A DNA stretch of 64,000 nucleotides from Sporosarcina sp. FSL W8-0480 (GTDB lineage: Bacteria; Bacillota; Bacilli; Bacillales_A; Planococcaceae). The first letter of the stretch is position 1. The number at the start of each line of letters is the position of its first letter. Under the pieces are notes generated by a model. It searched no databases. It had not been told where the DNA came from and worked only from the letters and a program-made list of their open reading frames with translations. Shown here piece by piece: positions 27,679 through 36,526 of the stretch. Position numbers and translations under genes: made by a program. The stretch spans positions 2,611,501 through 2,675,500 of the forward strand of contig NZ_CP150166.1 in assembly GCF_037963765.1 (NCBI RefSeq), read 5' to 3'.

Positions 27679-28122
27679 TTACGTTGTAATCTCCCCGGTA
27701 ATCCAGCCTTTAATAAATACTTCCAATGATGGAGCAACCCACGTTCTGCTATCATCTTCGTGGTTCCATACATAAATATCCTCCGCTTTAATCGTACCAT
27801 TTACTATTTTGTAGCCAAATAAATCTCCACAGCCATTATCCGAAATAAATAACAAGTGATCGAATGGCATATAAAGATCCTTGAAGACGTGGGAATTTCT
27901 AAAAAACATATTCTCCTTCACTATTTGCGATGTTGTCCAGATTAAAGGACAGTTGAACACGTCAAACACCCCATTTGTTTCACTGTACAATTCCAATAAC
28001 TTTACAGGTACTTCGACGTTGAGCGCTTCCTTAATTTCATTTATCTCGGTTTCAGTAGCCGGCGGTGTGAAAGAGTATTCATTCGATATCGTACTGATAT
28101 AATCCAACCACATATGTAACAC
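27679..28122 (-). CDS. SMI1/KNR4-superfamily protein
   Basis: The 147-residue soluble protein has the SMI1/KNR4 (SUKH) pattern: ATETEINEIKEALNVEVPVKLLELYSETNG near the N-terminus, LLFISDNGCGDLFGYKI in the middle and ALEVFIKGWITGEI-like end (SLEVFIKGWITGE). Many bacterial SUKH proteins are immunity proteins against polymorphic toxins; others are housekeeping. No toxin gene is next to it, so it could be an orphan immunity protein. The ribosome-binding site is weak, and ATG 28113 is an alternative start. Confidence 0.8.
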   Translation of the reverse strand: MLHMWLDYISTISNEYSFTPPATETEINEIKEALNVEVPVKLLELYSETNGVFDVFNCPLIWTTSQIVKENMFFRNSHVFKDLYMPFDHLLFISDNGCGDLFGYKIVNGTIKAEDIYVWNHEDDSRTWVAPSLEVFIKGWITGEITT

Positions 28123-28563
28123 ATCTTTCTATCTCTTATTTTCCAAATTAATACGGATTCTTCACAAGACCATGCGCGTGCACTGTTATGAAAATACTTG
28201 TTTTTCTACTAAGGCAACTGCGTTTGTTTTCCAAATTACACGATTATGAATAAGCGTGGATAATAAAACATGTGCTATCATAATGATTGAAAATCTTTTT
28301 CCTGTTTTTGCTCCTCAATCGTTTCTAAACTTATGTCCAACAAAAAAATATCATCCTTTTTTCTCCTATTCACACCGTAAGAAAATGGCCCGATTGTTGT
28401 ATAGTCTTAAAAGCCACTACAAGGTTATTTTACCACAAATACTCGCATAAACTTCGAAATTATCAATCAATTTTATCCGAAATGTCTTTTACGAACCACC
28501 GCAAATAAAAAAGAGATGGCAATCGCCACCCCATTAATTATTTTGCACCACAGTCACATGACC
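28123..28563. other. Gene-free AT-rich stretch, 441 bp
   Basis: No reading frame here has both a ribosome-binding site and a recognisable product. It holds two copies of the 12-mer TTTTCCAAATTA (28139 and 28227, 88 bp apart), upstream of the SMI1/KNR4 gene, and a weak hairpin at 28506-28533 that probably ends the leftward anti-sigma gene. Confidence 0.6.
28506..28533 (-). terminator. Weak terminator of the DUF4179 gene
   Basis: On the minus strand GGTGGC pairs with GCCATC around GATT, followed by TCTTTTTT. Confidence 0.5.
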
Positions 28564-29940
28564 TTATTTTACCTCTATCTCCACCATTGCTTCCTCTTCT
28601 ATCCAAGAAGGATAATAACCCAAATCAAATCTTAAAGGGTTTTCAAAGGATTCTTTAGGTAGTTCGAATTCAAGCTTTATTGATTTTCCAACTACCTCCA
28701 CTGACCCATCTACATACTTTTCACCTCTTCTAAGATTAGTGTAGTCAAACTTTACAAAAAACTCCTTTCCGCCATTATCTTGAAAACTTGAGGATACTAA
28801 CATATTGTATTCCCCATTCACATCCATCATAAAGCTAACTTTATTATCCTTAACTTCCAAGTTTGAAAATATCGACTCAGATGGCTGTTTTAAAAACTCT
28901 TTTGACTCGGTATCTATTAAGATAAAAGCATCGGTTTTATCAATTGCTGCTATTTTCCCAAAATCTAATTTTAGGTTATCAGAGTTAGTAAAGTATGGAC
29001 TTTGCATTGTAATCGACCATTCGGTTCCATCTAAATTTCTAAACGCAGTTCCTTTATTATTAACAATCCATTCGTCGCCAATATCATTCACTAATTTTAA
29101 GTTTTGAAAAGAAAAGATCTTTTTAGTGTTATTTGGGTCGACTTTCAACTTAACTGTTGCCCGAATTGGATCAAGTATAACTTTTTGAACCGTAATCCGT
29201 TGTCCTTCGATTAAAACTTCTTTATTTAATACAATTGTTTTACTAACGAAACTAGACTTTTTAAATTCGAACGGGATTTGAAAATGCTCTACTTCATTCC
29301 CCTTCTTCAAGCCAATCTCCCATACAAGATTCCCATCGCCTACGATGTGATTGTCATCGGTTTCGAGTGTCATCATGGAGCTAAATACATTCTCTTTAAT
29401 AACCGGTTTATTTTTATCGTAAAATGTTGTATTAAACATAGGCAAATACCTATTGCCTTCTTTCATCAAATTCAAATACTCAACCTGTAAAGGTTTATCA
29501 TTCACTTCCGATTCGACTGAGTAAAAAATAACTGCGCCTTTCTTGTCTGCAATCACCCCATTGAGGGTTACCGTAATACCCATTTTTTCTTGGGATAGGT
29601 TTAATGGTTGATAAAAATCTTCTTCAACCGCCGCAATCAAACTTCTGTCCTGTTGTTGAAGAAGTGCAACAATGCGTTCCATGCCCGGTAACGATGAAAT
29701 CTTGTCCGCAAACACAGGGGATACAGAAATAGATGTAACAAATGAGACGAGCAGGATTGCAGCAAACACAATCGACCATGAGCTTCTTTTTACTAACTTC
29801 TTTCTTTTTAAAGCATGTTGTTCTTTTTTGCCCTTCTCAAATCCGCTTCGTATGGCTGAATGCACATTGTCTTTTGGAATCTCCATTTGATCAATTTTTT
29901 CCTTCATTTGCTCAACTGTCATTTTTCCTCTTTCAAACAC
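28564..29940 (-). CDS. DUF4179-type anti-sigma factor
   Basis: The 458-residue protein has a short cytoplasmic N-terminus (MTVEQMKEKIDQMEIPKDNV), one transmembrane helix near residues 58-80 and a large extracytoplasmic beta-rich region beginning with the DUF4179 pattern (ISSLPGMERIVALLQQQDRSL). Such proteins accompany ECF sigma factors and hold them inactive until an envelope signal. GTG 29940 is preferred: AAAGGAGGGG lies 6 bp before it, and it overlaps the sigma stop codon, implying translational coupling. ATG 29922 is the alternative. The signal sensed is unknown. Confidence 0.82.
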   Translation of the reverse strand: MFERGKMTVEQMKEKIDQMEIPKDNVHSAIRSGFEKGKKEQHALKRKKLVKRSSWSIVFAAILLVSFVTSISVSPVFADKISSLPGMERIVALLQQQDRSLIAAVEEDFYQPLNLSQEKMGITVTLNGVIADKKGAVIFYSVESEVNDKPLQVEYLNLMKEGNRYLPMFNTTFYDKNKPVIKENVFSSMMTLETDDNHIVGDGNLVWEIGLKKGNEVEHFQIPFEFKKSSFVSKTIVLNKEVLIEGQRITVQKVILDPIRATVKLKVDPNNTKKIFSFQNLKLVNDIGDEWIVNNKGTAFRNLDGTEWSITMQSPYFTNSDNLKLDFGKIAAIDKTDAFILIDTESKEFLKQPSESIFSNLEVKDNKVSFMMDVNGEYNMLVSSSFQDNGGKEFFVKFDYTNLRRGEKYVDGSVEVVGKSIKLEFELPKESFENPLRFDLGYYPSWIEEEAMVEIEVK

Positions 29941-30457
29941 GTTTAGCCCCTCCTTTCTCCTCTTCAAAGCCTGCCCTAAGTGATCGCAGTGCTTTATGTA
30001 TTCGTGTTTTAATCGTCCCTATAGGGGTGTTGCTTTTAATGGCTATGTCCTTCACTTTCACATCTTCAAAGTACCTTAAATGCAATAACTCTCTTTCATA
30101 ATCGGATAAATGTAAAAGTGCTTCCTCAATCTCCAAAAAAGTGAAGTCTTCTGTAACTCCATGAGTATTTATTATATCTTCCTTCAGTACTTCTCTTTTT
30201 CTTTTCTTAATGACGTCTTGACAATAATTCATCATAATCCGAATTAGCCAAGTTTTAAAATAGGCAGGTTCCTTCACTGCTTTAACACTTCGATAAGCCC
30301 TATATGTTACTTCCTGGATAGCCTCCAGTGCATCTTCTTCATTTTTCAAATAAGAGATTGCTGTTCGATATAACGCTTCTTCATATGAATGCATTAACTC
30401 TAAAAACGCCTTTTCATCACCTTTTATCGCTTTTTTTTCTAATGAATTTCCGCTCAA
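29933..30457 (-). CDS. ECF-type RNA polymerase sigma factor
   Basis: The 174-residue sigma-70 family protein has only regions 2 and 4. Region 2 is at about 10-85 (YEEALYRTAISYLKNEEDALEAIQEV, YFKTWLIRIMMN) and region 4 at about 105-170 (LLHLSDYERELLHLRYFEDVKVKDIA, PIGTIKTRIHKALRSLR). It overlaps its anti-sigma partner by 8 bp. TTG 30457 follows GGGGTGA. Its promoter carries ECF-like boxes, so autoregulation is likely. Absent from the corresponding B. subtilis locus. Confidence 0.93.
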   Translation of the reverse strand: MSGNSLEKKAIKGDEKAFLELMHSYEEALYRTAISYLKNEEDALEAIQEVTYRAYRSVKAVKEPAYFKTWLIRIMMNYCQDVIKKRKREVLKEDIINTHGVTEDFTFLEIEEALLHLSDYERELLHLRYFEDVKVKDIAIKSNTPIGTIKTRIHKALRSLRAGFEEEKGGAKRV

Positions 30458-30488
30458 GATTTCACCCCACTTCTTTTGTCCCTATTTA

Positions 30489-30514
30489 TTAGACTTACAA
30501 GTCCGCAAAAGGTT
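30489..30514 (-). promoter_or_regulatory. Candidate autoregulated ECF promoter
   Basis: On the minus strand AACC (-35) and GTCTAA (-10) are separated by 16 bp, the arrangement used by many Bacillus ECF sigma factors (AAC and CGTC). It lies about 30 bp upstream of the sigma gene start. Confidence 0.5.
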
Positions 30515-30525
30515 TTTATAAAACA

Positions 30526-30552
30526 GAAAAACCCTCAATTGAAGGTTTTACA
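30526..30552 (-). terminator. Possible terminator after the membrane-protein gene
   Basis: AAAACCTTCAA pairs with TTGAGGGTTTT (one G-T pair) with almost no loop, followed by T residues. It lies about 100 bp after the leftward gene ending at 30648. Confidence 0.45.
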
Positions 30553-30647
30553 TAATTGATTTCAAATTTCATAATAAGTAATTATTATTGTTCGAATATG
30601 TTTCCCCCCCAATTTGGCCAGCCAATAGCACTTGCCTTCGGACATCT

Positions 30648-31082
30648 TCAAGTTACCTCCCCCTTTTTTGCCAAATAAAATCTTAAACTTTCATCTATTA
30701 TCCAAAAGCATATAGAAGTTATGATCGATGCAATAAAAAATATTTCATTACTTCGCCAGAATTGGCTAAAATCCTGTAATAATGTTTGGGACTCGAATAA
30801 AAGCCCTACGATAAATATAAGTCCCAAGCCAAAGATAATGTGGATAACGAATGACCAACATATCCGCTTATTATTTGAATGCCGCTTCGTTAATTTTTCT
30901 GAGAGAAGTGACACAGGAAGTCCGTACAGTAATATAACGGGAATTGCAAACCAACTTATAAAGAACGCCATCGGAAAAACGGCTAACAGTTCTTCTCCGT
31001 CTGCATATACAAACCAAGCAGCAATAAGTAAGATTGATAACAATGAAGCGAGAATCAGTGTTAAAATCTTTCTTTTAAGCAT
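30648..31082 (-). CDS. Small multi-pass membrane protein of unknown function
   Basis: The 144-residue protein is strongly hydrophobic, with about four transmembrane helices near residues 8-28, 36-58, 72-95 and 110-130 and a basic loop KLTKRHSNNKRIC between the second and third. I do not recognise the family. ATG 31082 has AAGGAGG 6 bp upstream, which makes it a credible gene; GTG two codons earlier is less likely. It sits upstream of the ECF sigma gene, separated by about 190 bp, and could be unrelated to it. Confidence 0.7.
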   Translation of the reverse strand: MLKRKILTLILASLLSILLIAAWFVYADGEELLAVFPMAFFISWFAIPVILLYGLPVSLLSEKLTKRHSNNKRICWSFVIHIIFGLGLIFIVGLLFESQTLLQDFSQFWRSNEIFFIASIITSICFWIIDESLRFYLAKKGEVT

Positions 31083-31277
31083 ACTCACCCTCCTTCCTAC
31101 TTTTCAACAAACAAAACCGCCTTTTAACTAATTTTACCATAGGTTTACCTAAATCTTTCGATAATCTACGACTTCCCATAGAATGCAACAAACTTCCCGT
31201 TGATTCGTCGTGACCGTCCTCATAGAGCGGAAACAACGCGCCCATCAATCATTATTAGTCTTTTTACTGAATTCCAA

Positions 31278-31305
31278 TTACCATTATCATTATTTGTTGT
31301 ATACT
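31278..31305 (+). promoter_or_regulatory. Probable promoter of acuABC
   Basis: TTACCA and TATACT are separated by 16 bp, with TG just before the -10 box. The acuA start codon is 35 bp downstream. No clear cre site is visible in the gap 31083-31339. Confidence 0.5.
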
Positions 31306-31339
31306 TAAATAAGGTCTATTGACAAGGACGGTGAAAATT

Positions 31340-31972
31340 TTGGAACATGTCAAAACGTATAATGCAATGGAAATTAAACATAAGAACGGCAACCTTCTAA
31401 TCGAAGGCCCAATCCCCGGAAAGGAATTAGCTAACCTCGATTTCCATAAGGATCTTGTCGCCTTCAGACTTCCCGACCAGCAACATAAAGCGTTAATCGA
31501 AATTGCTGACCTTCCTGAAGGCAGAATCATTATTGCTCGTGATAATAATGAAATAGTCGGCTATGTGACCTATTTGTATCCAGATCCCCTCGAAAGATGG
31601 TCACAGGGGAAGATGGAAAATCTTATTGAATTAGGAGCAATCGAAGTCATTCCTAAATATCGCAGTGGTGGCGTTGGAAAAGCGTTACTTGAAGTCTCAA
31701 TGATGGATGATGCGATGGAGGATTATATAATCCTGACAACCGAGTACTATTGGCATTGGGATTTAAAAGGAACAAAATTGAATGTATGGGAATACCGGAA
31801 AGTGATGGAAAAGATGATGAATCACGGCGGTCTCGAATATTACGCAACTGACGACCCTGAAATAAGTTCGCATCCTGCCAATTGCCTTATGGCCAAAATT
31901 GGAAAACGGGTAGATCAAGAATCCATCCAGCAATTTGATAGTTTACGCTTCATGAATCGTTTCATGTATTGA
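31340..31972 (+). CDS. acuA: Acetyl-CoA synthetase-inactivating acetyltransferase AcuA
   Basis: GNAT enzyme that acetylates the catalytic Lys of AcsA and switches it off. The 210-residue sequence matches AcuA throughout (LIEGPIPGKEL, DPLERWSQGKMENLIELGAI, EYYWHWDLKGTKLNVWEYRK, SHPANCLMAKIG, RFMNRFMY), and the GNAT core RSGGVGKALLEVS is visible. TTG 31340 after GGTGA gives the family start MEHVKTYNA and exact family length; an upstream in-frame TTG at 31319 lacks a ribosome-binding site. First gene of acuABC. Confidence 0.95.
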   Translation: MEHVKTYNAMEIKHKNGNLLIEGPIPGKELANLDFHKDLVAFRLPDQQHKALIEIADLPEGRIIIARDNNEIVGYVTYLYPDPLERWSQGKMENLIELGAIEVIPKYRSGGVGKALLEVSMMDDAMEDYIILTTEYYWHWDLKGTKLNVWEYRKVMEKMMNHGGLEYYATDDPEISSHPANCLMAKIGKRVDQESIQQFDSLRFMNRFMY

Positions 31973-31986
31973 TAGGAGGTAGTAAG

Positions 31987-32634
31987 ATGCTAATCGAGGA
32001 AATTATGAAGAGGAACGTCGTCTCCCTTTCACCTCAACATACCGTCAAAGATGCTTTATCAATTATGCAGGAAAAGAAAATCCGGCATCTTCCAATCGTT
32101 TCCGAAATGAAAGAGCTCCTTGGAATCATAACTGATCGGGATTTAAAAGAAGTGTTGCCCTCCCTTTATTCCGACACAACAGATGTAACCGTTTACAAGA
32201 AGCCTTTATCTGAAATAATGACAAGTAACCCGATCACTGGTCATCCAATGGATTTTGTCGAGGAGGCAGCTGTTGTTTTTTATGATAACCAAATTGGCTG
32301 TCTCCCAATTGTGTCAAACAACAAATTGGTCGGTATCTTAACAGAAACCGACCTTCTTTATAAATATATTGAATTGACAGGTGCCCACCAACCAGGCTCA
32401 CAAATCGAAGTGCGTGTCCCTAATATTCCAGGTATTCTCTATGAAGTATCCAAAGTATTTTACGAGCATAAAATGAACGTCCAAAGCATTCTCGTCTATC
32501 CGGATAAAGAAAATGAAGACAATAAAATTCTCGTTATTCGTCTTAAAACAATGAATCCACTTAATGTTATTAAAGGGTTAAAGAATAATGGATTTGAAGT
32601 TTTATGGCCGAATGTTCCAGGCATTGACCTATGA
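31987..32634 (+). CDS. acuB: CBS-ACT protein AcuB
   Basis: The 215-residue protein has two CBS domains (about 1-60 and 75-135, with EIMKRNVVSLSPQHTVKDAL and EIMTSNPITGHPMDFVEEA) and an ACT domain (about 140-210, IEVRVPNIPGILYEVSKVF). It is the middle gene of the acetoin/acetate control operon; CBS domains suggest adenine-nucleotide sensing, but its exact role is not established. ATG 31987 follows AGGAGGTAG, part of which overlaps the acuA stop region. It overlaps acuC by ATGA. Confidence 0.94.
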   Translation: MLIEEIMKRNVVSLSPQHTVKDALSIMQEKKIRHLPIVSEMKELLGIITDRDLKEVLPSLYSDTTDVTVYKKPLSEIMTSNPITGHPMDFVEEAAVVFYDNQIGCLPIVSNNKLVGILTETDLLYKYIELTGAHQPGSQIEVRVPNIPGILYEVSKVFYEHKMNVQSILVYPDKENEDNKILVIRLKTMNPLNVIKGLKNNGFEVLWPNVPGIDL

Positions 32635-33785
32635 AAAAAGAAGCGGTATTCATCTATTCGGAAGATCAACTTGGATACACATTTTCTGAAACACATCCTT
32701 TCAATCAAAAAAGGCTTGTATTAACTTTGGATTTATTAAAGAAAATAAATGCAATAAACGATGAAGATATCATCGCGCCAAGGATCGCAACGGACGAGGA
32801 GCTTCTATTAGTCCACGACCAGCGATTCATAGATATTGTGAAAAGTGCTGGCAAAGGACAAGTTAGTGATGATGTTGGCTCTGTTTATGGAATCGGCACG
32901 GAAGACACTCCGATATTTCCAAATATGCACGAAGCCAGTGCCATGCTTGTAGGAGGAACTTTGACGGCTGTCGATGAAGTGATGGAAGGCAGGTCAAAAT
33001 ATGCTGTAAACCTTGGCGGTGGGCTTCACCACGGCTTCAGCGGCAAAGCCTCGGGATTTTGCGTCTATAACGACAGCTCGGTCGCCATTAAATACATGCA
33101 AAAGAAATACGGAGCACGGGTGCTGTATATCGATACCGATGCACATCACGGTGATGGAGTCCAATGGACCTTTTACGATGATCCAGACGTTTGCACACTT
33201 TCCATCCATGAAACAGGCAGATACCTTTTCCCGGGCACTGGCAGTGTTACGGAACGCGGCAATGGAAAGGGATACGGAACTTCATTCAACTTCCCGATTG
33301 ATGCATTTACCGAAGACGAGTCATTTTTAGAAATTTATAAAACCGCCATCGAGGAAGTAGCAGCCTTTTTCAAACCCGATGTTATTTTGACTCAAAACGG
33401 AGCTGACGCGCATTACTTCGACCCATTAACACATTTATACGGGACGATGGAAATCTTTGAACAAATACCAAGGATTGCGAGAGAAATTGCAGAGCGTTAT
33501 TGTGATGGCCGTTGGATTGCCGTTGGCGGTGGCGGATACGATATTTGGCGAGTCGTACCAAGAGCATGGTCGCAAATTTGGCTTGCCATGAAACAACTCC
33601 CAATCCCAACCGGAAACCTACCCGATGAATGGCTAAACGCTTGGCAGGATCAATCACCCGTCCCATTCATCAAAACATGGCAAGACCCAAAACCATTATA
33701 CGACCCCATTCCAAGAAAGGCCGAAATAACCGAAAAAAACACCCAAATGCTAAACAAAGCCCTCCACATCATTCGAAATAATTAA
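32631..33785 (+). CDS. acuC: Class I histone-deacetylase-like protein AcuC
   Basis: Zinc-dependent deacetylase that removes the acetyl group AcuA puts on AcsA, restoring activity. The 384-residue sequence has the HDAC signatures: GGGLHHGFSGKASGFCVYND (His pair and zinc region), IDTDAHHGDGVQW with the Asp and His zinc ligands, and QNGADAHYFDPL. The start overlaps the acuB stop (ATGA), so translation is coupled. In B. subtilis acuABC is divergent from acsA; here the two units are far apart. Confidence 0.96.
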   Translation: MKKEAVFIYSEDQLGYTFSETHPFNQKRLVLTLDLLKKINAINDEDIIAPRIATDEELLLVHDQRFIDIVKSAGKGQVSDDVGSVYGIGTEDTPIFPNMHEASAMLVGGTLTAVDEVMEGRSKYAVNLGGGLHHGFSGKASGFCVYNDSSVAIKYMQKKYGARVLYIDTDAHHGDGVQWTFYDDPDVCTLSIHETGRYLFPGTGSVTERGNGKGYGTSFNFPIDAFTEDESFLEIYKTAIEEVAAFFKPDVILTQNGADAHYFDPLTHLYGTMEIFEQIPRIAREIAERYCDGRWIAVGGGGYDIWRVVPRAWSQIWLAMKQLPIPTGNLPDEWLNAWQDQSPVPFIKTWQDPKPLYDPIPRKAEITEKNTQMLNKALHIIRNN

Positions 33786-34076
33786 GAAAGCTAACTAGAT
33801 TTGTGTAATAATATTGCATATTATATTGGGATCCATTCTTTTGGTTTGGTTTGGTTTGGTAGTGACGGGTTATTATTAGTTTTACTTCCGTTGCTTGGAG
33901 TGAAAGGCGGCGACTCCAGCGGGAATAGCAATTATTTTTGCGACTAAAGCGCAGCGTAGGAGCATGAGCTGAAGACCCCACAACGAAGCGAAGCGCAGTG
34001 AGGAGGCTCAAGCCATGCCCGCGGAAAGCGTCCGCCTGCAACGTAAAGCAACAGATTATAATTCTATATATAAACA
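33786..34076. other. Convergent intergenic region with short tandem and palindromic repeats
   Basis: The gap between acuC and ccpA holds TTGGT repeated four times (33841-33860), then palindromic element copy 2, then the ccpA terminator. No coding capacity is supported. Confidence 0.7.
33890..34052. repeat. Intergenic palindromic repeat element, copy 2
   Basis: The left end CGTTGCTTGGAGTGAAAGGC and right end GCCTGCAACGTAAAGCAAC are inverted repeats. The right block GGAAAGCGTCCGCCT and left block AAGGCGGCGA are shared with copies 1 (inverted) and 3. The interior differs and carries smaller stems such as AAGCGCAGCG / CGAAGCG. Confidence 0.85.
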
Positions 34077-34111
34077 AAAGCTGTTCCGGTTATTTCCCCA
34101 GAACAGCTTTC
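34077..34111 (-). terminator. ccpA terminator
   Basis: AAAGCTGTTC pairs perfectly with GAACAGCTTT around a 14-base loop, 3 bp after the ccpA stop codon. Confidence 0.88.
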
Positions 34112-34112
34112 A

Positions 34113-35111
34113 TCACTTCGTCGATTGACGTTCCTCAATACTGAACGGCAAAATAACACCAACTTCCTCAACCTCTTCACCATTCATCAACTTCGTCAAC
34201 AATCGCATCGACACTGCCCCTAAATCATACAAAGGAACAACAACAGCGGTTAGCTGCGGCCTCACTACTCTCGACAAAAGTGTATGTTGGAAACAAGTCA
34301 TCTCAATATCATCAGGAACCGAAAGACCATCATCTCTCAACCCATTCATAATCCCGACAGCAATTTCATCATTCCCCGCAAAGATAGCCGTCGGCCTCTC
34401 ATCCAACTCACGTATCAGCGTCCATTTTTCATACGCATCATCATACGTATTATTCGTTTCTATGAAATACTCATCAATAACCGGCAACCCGGCTTCCTTC
34501 AACGCCTTTTCATAACCTACCTTCTTGCAAAGACGATTGATATCCCTCGTTAAAGGACCGGACACATGCGCAATTCGCTTATGACCATTATCGATCAACT
34601 TCTTAACCGCTTGATAGGCCGCATCCTCGTGATCGATATTTACAGTCGGCAAATTCGTGCCAGCGTCTAAAGTTCCCGCAAGCACAACTGGAACATTTGC
34701 TGTCGCCATTTCTTTTCGAATTTCTTCAGACAGCGAGTCACTCATAAAAATGACCCCGTCCACTTGTTTTCCAAGATGGTCCTCAAAAAGTTCAACTTCC
34801 CTTGTCGGCCGTTTATCCGAATTGGAAAGGATAATATTGTATTCATACATTGTAGCAATATCCGCAATACCACGGGAAAGTTCCGCATAGTAGCTTTTCG
34901 AAATATCCGGGACGATGACACCTATTGTTGTTGTTTTTTTACTGGCAAGCCCTCTTGCCACTGCGTTTGGACGATAACCAAGACGCTCGATACAATCTAA
35001 CACCTTTTTACGTGTTGCCGGCTTCACATTTTGGTTGCCGTTTACAACACGTGATACTGTCGCCATCGAAACATTCGCTTCCCTAGCAACATCATAAATC
35101 GTAACTGACAT
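34113..35111 (-). CDS. ccpA: Catabolite control protein A
   Basis: LacI-family master regulator of carbon catabolite control that binds cre sites with HPr-Ser-P. The 332-residue protein has the N-terminal helix-turn-helix (TIYDVAREANVSMATVSRVVNG), the hinge KPATRKKVLDCIERLGYRPNAVARGLASKK and a periplasmic-binding-protein-like effector domain (TTTIGVIVPDISKSYYAEL onward). The context ccpA-aroA is as in B. subtilis. AAGGAGA precedes ATG 35111. Likely targets in this window include megL and the acetate genes (inference). Confidence 0.97.
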   Translation of the reverse strand: MSVTIYDVAREANVSMATVSRVVNGNQNVKPATRKKVLDCIERLGYRPNAVARGLASKKTTTIGVIVPDISKSYYAELSRGIADIATMYEYNIILSNSDKRPTREVELFEDHLGKQVDGVIFMSDSLSEEIRKEMATANVPVVLAGTLDAGTNLPTVNIDHEDAAYQAVKKLIDNGHKRIAHVSGPLTRDINRLCKKVGYEKALKEAGLPVIDEYFIETNNTYDDAYEKWTLIRELDERPTAIFAGNDEIAVGIMNGLRDDGLSVPDDIEMTCFQHTLLSRVVRPQLTAVVVPLYDLGAVSMRLLTKLMNGEEVEEVGVILPFSIEERQSTK

Positions 35112-35167
35112 TATCGATTCTCCTTCCCTACATTTTGATTATGTATTCATTTACTCTTATTATAATC

Positions 35168-35203
35168 AAAGCACCGGTACCTTAAAAGGTCCGGCGCTTT
35201 TTA
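35168..35203 (-). terminator. aroA terminator
   Basis: On the minus strand AAAGC, CCGG and CCTT pair in order with AAGG, CCGG and GCTTT. It lies between the aroA end and the ccpA start. Confidence 0.85.
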
Positions 35204-35231
35204 CAGAAAAGTTCCTACTGCATTTCCACTT

Positions 35232-36317
35232 TCAAATGGTTTGATGTGTATTCATAAACCTTTGTAGCTCCGCATAGAACTCGTCGAACTGTTTAATATC
35301 CATTTGCTGTGCTGCATCGGATAATGCAACTGCCGGATCAGGATGAACTTCAGCCATGACTCCATCTGCACCTACGGCGATAGCCGCTTTTGCAGTTGGA
35401 AGCAATAGATCCTTCCGTCCAGTTGAATGAGTAACATCAACAAATACTGGTAAATGGGTTTCTTGTTTTAAGATTGGAACAGCTGAAATGTCCAATGTGT
35501 TGCGCGTTGCACGTTCGTACGTACGGATACCGCGTTCACATAGCATAATTTGGCTATTCCCTTTAGAAATGATATATTCAGCCGCATTAATGAATTCATC
35601 AATCGTTGCAGCGAGGCCACGCTTCAATAGTACTGGTTTATTCGCCATACCTGCTTCCTTCAACAATTCGAAGTTTTGCATGTTACGGGCGCCAATTTGG
35701 ATAACATCGATATAATCCAAAGCCTCTTCAAGATGCGTTGGTGTAATGATTTCAGTTACAATGGACAAGCCCGTTTCATCTGATACGCGCTTTAGGATTT
35801 GCAACCCTTCAAGACCAAGTCCTTGGAAGTCATAAGGGGATGTACGTGGTTTATACGCACCACCTCTTAACATCGTCAACCCTTTAGATTTAATTGATTG
35901 AGCGACTGTTAGTACTTGTTCATAAGATTCGACAGCACATGGCCCAAAGATGAAAGTAGGAGACCCATTTCCAACTTCTTCGCCATTTACATTTACAATC
36001 GTATCCTCAGGTTTACGTTTACGTGAAACAAGCAGCGCATTACGTTGCTCGTCCTCTTGGATTTCTAAAGCTGACATGAATATGCCTTTAAAAATCTGTT
36101 CCAAAATACCATTAGGGATCGGACCTTTGTTTGACTGGACTAATGCATTTAGCATCTCTCTCTCACGAATTGGATCATATCGGTTTACACCTTGCTTTTC
36201 CTTGACCCTGCCAATTTCCTGAACAACTGCTGTACGCTCATTGATCAAGTTCAGTATTTGGTTATTCAGCCCATCAACCTGTCTGCGAAGTTCATCCAAC
36301 TCATTTTGTCTCATCAT
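35232..36317 (-). CDS. aroA: Bifunctional chorismate mutase / DAHP synthase
   Basis: Joins phosphoenolpyruvate and erythrose 4-phosphate, the first step of aromatic amino-acid synthesis. The 361-residue protein has an N-terminal AroQ-type chorismate mutase domain (about 1-90, [24 protein letters not shown]), which acts as a feedback sensor in B. subtilis, and a KDO8P-like DAHP synthase barrel ([46 protein letters not shown]). GGGGAGGAG precedes two adjacent ATG codons; the first is used here. Confidence 0.96.
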   Translation of the reverse strand: MMRQNELDELRRQVDGLNNQILNLINERTAVVQEIGRVKEKQGVNRYDPIREREMLNALVQSNKGPIPNGILEQIFKGIFMSALEIQEDEQRNALLVSRKRKPEDTIVNVNGEEVGNGSPTFIFGPCAVESYEQVLTVAQSIKSKGLTMLRGGAYKPRTSPYDFQGLGLEGLQILKRVSDETGLSIVTEIITPTHLEEALDYIDVIQIGARNMQNFELLKEAGMANKPVLLKRGLAATIDEFINAAEYIISKGNSQIMLCERGIRTYERATRNTLDISAVPILKQETHLPVFVDVTHSTGRKDLLLPTAKAAIAVGADGVMAEVHPDPAVALSDAAQQMDIKQFDEFYAELQRFMNTHQTI

Positions 36318-36391
36318 TACGTCTCCTCCCCATACACATCATTCCCTTTTCAAAGAAGGAATTCTATGTTGCATTTTTGTATAATAGTCCA

Positions 36392-36420
36392 AGTATAATG
36401 AAATGCATTCGAAATGTCAC
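36392..36420 (-). promoter_or_regulatory. Sigma-A promoter of aroA
   Basis: On the minus strand GTGACA and TATACT are separated by 17 bp. It separates aroA from the upstream ytxG-ytxH unit. Confidence 0.75.
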
Positions 36421-36477
36421 GTCATTTCTGTAAATTGTCACTAATTCACGGATTTTGTAGTAAAAAGTGTAATAAAA

Positions 36478-36516
36478 AAAGCAGAAGGGACTAAAAAGTT
36501 CCCCTCCACTTTGGAT
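36478..36516 (-). terminator. ytxH terminator
   Basis: On the minus strand GAGGGGAAC pairs with GTCCCTTC around a T-rich loop with one bulge, followed by seven T after TGC. Confidence 0.7.
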
Positions 36517-36526
36517 ATATAATGTA

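Noticed and set aside
28256..28450. Possible 64-residue gene in the 441 bp gap
   Set aside because: No ribosome-binding site, no recognisable sequence and weak codon pattern.
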